NCBI RefSeq assembly: GCF_034120055.1
Contig: NZ_CP139368.1
Location: 2,914,001 to 2,978,000, forward strand
Source: Microbacterium rhizosphaerae
GTDB lineage: Bacteria; Actinomycetota; Actinomycetes; Actinomycetales; Microbacteriaceae
Direction of reading: 5' to 3'
DNA: 64,000 nucleotides
Position numbers and translations under genes: made by a program. Below, piece by piece: positions 61,447-64,000 of this stretch. The notes beneath the pieces are model-generated. The model searched no databases, was not told where the DNA came from, and worked only from the letters and a program-made list of their open reading frames with translations. Every line of letters starts with the position of its first letter. The first letter of the stretch is position 1.

Positions 61447-61779
61447 TTACTGGATGACGATGAGGATGAGGCCGCCGAGGACCGCGAGCCCGCAGAGGGC
61501 GAACGAGATGTAGGCCCCGATGCGGGCGACCAGCTTCTGGCCGTCGGTGAGCGGGCTCTTCTTCGCCGCCCTCGCCGCGGCCTTGGCCGCCTTGGCGCGC
61601 TCCTTCTCGGAGATGATCGCGATGGCGTCGGTGAACTCGGCCGGCGCGACGACCGGAACCTTGCCGCCGCGCACGAGCAGCCGAACGGCGATCGCGTAGA
61701 AGCCGACGACGAGGAGCGCCCCGGTGAGGGCGACGACGAACACCTGGAGGAAGGAGATCCAGTCGATCGTGACGGTCAC
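61447..61779 (-). CDS. Small membrane protein paired with PiT transporter
   Basis: 110 aa from GTG 61779, overlapping the transporter stop (GTGA). Two helices (about residues 10-32 and 85-108) flank a charged Ala/Lys loop ('EKERAKAAKAAARAAKKSPL'). The overlap implies it acts with the phosphate transporter. Family not recognised. Confidence 0.75.
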   Translation of the reverse strand: MTVTIDWISFLQVFVVALTGALLVVGFYAIAVRLLVRGGKVPVVAPAEFTDAIAIISEKERAKAAKAAARAAKKSPLTDGQKLVARIGAYISFALCGLAVLGGLILIVIQ

Positions 61780-63098
61780 TTCTTGGCCTCCGAATCGGAG
61801 CGGTCGCCGGAGTTCTTGTTCGCCTGCGCCTCGGCCTTGGTCTGCGCCTTGCGCTTGGCGCGCTCCCGCGACTCCACGGCCGCGCGGCGACGCGCCTCCT
61901 CGCGCATGATCGCGCGCTGGCGCCGGGTGGGCGGCGGGTTCTTCTTGACCTTGACCGCGAGACCGGAGTCCGCGACCTCGCTCATCGCGTTTGCCGCGGT
62001 GACCGCGTTGCGACGCGAGCGCAGGTAGATCAACAGGACGGCGGCAACCGCGAGCACGGTGTCGACGGCGATACCCCAGGGCCCGAGCCACACGATGATG
62101 AGCGCTGCGACGCCGGACACGGCGGCGGAGGCCGGCAGCGTCAGGAGCCAGCCGACGCCGATGCGCCCTGCCGTGCGCCAGCGCACCTTCGATCCACGAC
62201 GGCCCAGCCCCGAGCCGATGACCGAGCCCGAGGCGACCTGCGTCGTCGAGAGCGCGAAGCCGAGCGCGCTCGAGGAGAGGATCGTCGCCGCCGTCGACGT
62301 CTCGGCCGCGAAGCCCTGCGCGGGCTTGATCTCGGTCAGGCCCTTGCCGAGGGTGCGGATGATGCGCCAGCCGCCGACGTAGGTGCCGAGGGCGATCGTC
62401 GCCGCGCACGCGAAGATGACCCACGTCTGCGGCTCGGTGTCGGAGGCGCTCTGCCATCCCGCGATCACGAGGGTGAGCGTGATGACGCCCATCGTCTTCT
62501 GGGCGTCGTTCGTGCCGTGGGCCAGTGCGACGAGCGACGACGAGAAGATCTGGCCCCAGCGGAACCCGTCGCGGCCGTCGGGCTTGCCGTCGTAGCGGCG
62601 CGTGATGGCGTAGCCGAGGCGCGTGGCGAGGAAGGCGATGAGTCCGGCCGTGATCGGCGAGATGATCGCGGGGAGGATGACCTTGCTGAGCACCACTCCG
62701 TAATTGATGGCGGTCCAGCTGTAGCCGACGATCACGGCGCCGATGAGGCCGCCGAACAGGGCGTGCGACGAGCTCGACGGCAGGCCGAGGAGCCAGGTCA
62801 GCATGTTCCAGGTGATCGCGCCGATCAGGCCGGCGAAGATCAGCGACAGGAACAGGTCCGAGTTGATCGCCTGTTCGTTGTTGATGATGCCGTGCGAGAT
62901 GGTCTGCGAGACCTGCGTCGACAGGAAGGCGCCCACCAGGTTCAGGCAGGCTGCGATGAGCACCGCCACCTTGGGTTTGAGGGCTCCGGTCGCGATCGGG
63001 GTCGCCATCGCGTTGGCGGTGTCGTGGAAGCCGTTCGTGAAGTCGAAGAAGAGCGAAAGCGCGATGACCAGAACGACGAGCAGTACGGCGGTCTCCAC
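61776..63098 (-). CDS. pit: Inorganic phosphate transporter, PiT family
   Basis: 440 aa from GTG 63098 (AAGGGA 4 nt upstream). Low-affinity, cation-coupled phosphate uptake. The duplicated PiT signature is present: 'FDFTNGFHDTANAMATPIAT' and 'ALAHGTNDAQKTMGVI'. About ten helices, then a 55-residue basic cytoplasmic tail ('RRQRAIMREEARRRAAVESR'). The frame is open much further upstream, but only antisense to the oligopeptidase gene. Confidence 0.93.
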   Translation of the reverse strand: METAVLLVVLVIALSLFFDFTNGFHDTANAMATPIATGALKPKVAVLIAACLNLVGAFLSTQVSQTISHGIINNEQAINSDLFLSLIFAGLIGAITWNMLTWLLGLPSSSSHALFGGLIGAVIVGYSWTAINYGVVLSKVILPAIISPITAGLIAFLATRLGYAITRRYDGKPDGRDGFRWGQIFSSSLVALAHGTNDAQKTMGVITLTLVIAGWQSASDTEPQTWVIFACAATIALGTYVGGWRIIRTLGKGLTEIKPAQGFAAETSTAATILSSSALGFALSTTQVASGSVIGSGLGRRGSKVRWRTAGRIGVGWLLTLPASAAVSGVAALIIVWLGPWGIAVDTVLAVAAVLLIYLRSRRNAVTAANAMSEVADSGLAVKVKKNPPPTRRQRAIMREEARRRAAVESRERAKRKAQTKAEAQANKNSGDRSDSEAKK

Positions 63099-63272
63099 CG
63101 GTCCCTTTCGTTGACAGGGAGGATCAGGACGGCCGATCGCGCCGGCACGGTGATGCCGGGGATCGACGGTGCGAACGAAGAGTTCACGGTGGCTTAAGCT
63201 TCCGGTAACCGGGCCACGTGAATGATACAGCCTCAAACCCTGGGAACACTCAGGCTCGGATAGCGTGAGACG

Positions 63273-64000
63273 GTGACCGAGCACGCCGCATCCATCCCCG
63301 CATCCGAGACCGCCGAGGCCGCTGTCGCCCAGCCGCCTGTCGCCGCGCGCCGGCCGGTGGTCCGCAGCTTCCACGGCGACGAGGTGGTGGACCCGTACGA
63401 GTGGCTGCGCGCGAAGGACGATCCCGAGGTCATCGCGCACCTCGAGGCGGAGAACGCGTACACACAGGCGCGCACATCCCACCTCGAGCCGCTCCGCGAG
63501 CGCATCTTCCAGGAGATCAAGAGCCGCACGCAGGAGACCGACCTCTCCGTGCCGTCGCGCCGCGGCGAGTGGTGGTACTACGGCCGCACCATCGAGGGCA
63601 AGCAGTACGGCATCCAGTGCCGCGCCCCCCTCGCCTCCCCCGAGGACTGGACGCCGCCGTCGCTGACGCCGGATGTCGAGGTGCCCGGCGAGCAGGTGCT
63701 GCTGGACGCGAACGTCGAGGCGGACGGCCACGAGTTCTTCTCGCTCGGCAGCTTCGAGGTCTCCGACGACGGGACGCTCATGCTCTACGGCGTGGATCTC
63801 GAGGGCGACGAGCGGTACCTGCTGCGCGTGCGCGACCTTGCATCCGGTGCCGACCTCCCCGACGAGATCCCGGGCACGTTCGCGGGTGCGACCTTCTCCC
63901 CCGACGGACGCTTCATCGTGTACTCGACCGTCGACGACGCGTGGCGTCCGGACACCGTCTGGCTGCACGAGCTCGGCACCCCGGTCGCCGACGACGTCCA
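63273..64000 (+). CDS. Oligopeptidase B / prolyl oligopeptidase family (5' part, cut by window edge)
   Basis: First 242 codons from GTG 63273; the catalytic hydrolase domain lies beyond the window. 'DPYEWLRAKDDPEVIAHLEA', 'EIKSRTQETDLSVPSRRGEW' and the beta-propeller repeats 'GTFAGATFSPDGRFIVYST' are typical of the N-terminus of oligopeptidase B (protease II). It would cleave short peptides after basic residues. No signal peptide. Divergent from the phosphate transporter. Confidence 0.88.
   Translation, partial: MTEHAASIPASETAEAAVAQPPVAARRPVVRSFHGDEVVDPYEWLRAKDDPEVIAHLEAENAYTQARTSHLEPLRERIFQEIKSRTQETDLSVPSRRGEWWYYGRTIEGKQYGIQCRAPLASPEDWTPPSLTPDVEVPGEQVLLDANVEADGHEFFSLGSFEVSDDGTLMLYGVDLEGDERYLLRVRDLASGADLPDEIPGTFAGATFSPDGRFIVYSTVDDAWRPDTVWLHELGTPVADDV

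Noticed and set aside
63099-63968. Upstream extension of the phosphate transporter frame
   Set aside because: The sequence is antisense to the oligopeptidase gene and lacks membrane or PiT features; GTG 63098 begins the family sequence.

Overview
The window is high-GC DNA from an actinobacterium. The protein families and gene arrangements (efeUOB under a DtxR-type box, a DUF5302 protein, GTG/TTG starts, frequent ATGA/GTGA gene overlaps) suggest Microbacteriaceae, probably Microbacterium. That assignment rests on impression and was not tested by a search.

Layout. (1) 1-6.7 kb: chromosomal-looking genes: a serine-hydrolase lipoprotein (cut by the window edge), a CPA1 cation/proton antiporter, a DUF4386-like membrane protein, a phospholipase C-like phosphoesterase, a small acidic protein and a DUF389 membrane protein. 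(2) About 6.9-32.7 kb: a mobile, defence-rich island. It ends at a tyrosine integrase (31379-32509) beside a tRNA-Arg(CCT) gene (32719-32790). It carries four insertion sequences: one IS3-family element nested inside another (7820-10382), an IS5-family element (16980-17920) and an IS481-family element (29194-30299). (3) 32.8-64 kb: core chromosome: MFS exporter, SDR-folA-thyA, a redox cluster (thioredoxin-like, DUF4395, OsmC), dapB, pnp, a dicarboxylate transporter with its two-component system, an FMN reductase/LLM oxidoreductase pair, efeUOB iron uptake, rpsO, an AlkA-like glycosylase, an FKBP, aspA, a phosphodiesterase, PiT phosphate transport and a truncated oligopeptidase.

Defence content. 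The largest block (18287-30822, one strand) encodes a Z1-domain helicase-like ATPase, a GHKL (MutL/MORC-like) ATPase, two uncharacterised proteins and an AIPR protein. These are the components of the described Mza-type system. They are followed by a C5-cytosine methyltransferase, an NgoFVII-like PLD-fold restriction endonuclease and a Vsr endonuclease, so an Mza-like module is coupled to a type II restriction-modification set. A second cassette on the opposite strand (12899-16028) encodes a diverged AIPR-like protein, an unknown protein and a protein with an Rx4H HEPN-like motif. A divergent HNH nuclease gene sits beside it. I do not recognise this second cassette as a named system, and it is the best candidate for something undescribed. 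An XRE regulator (12351-12797) and the Mza-like operon share a two-part upstream element with identical spacing, which suggests common control.

Limits. All family calls come from reading motifs; no searches were run. The left end of the island and a left attachment site were not found.
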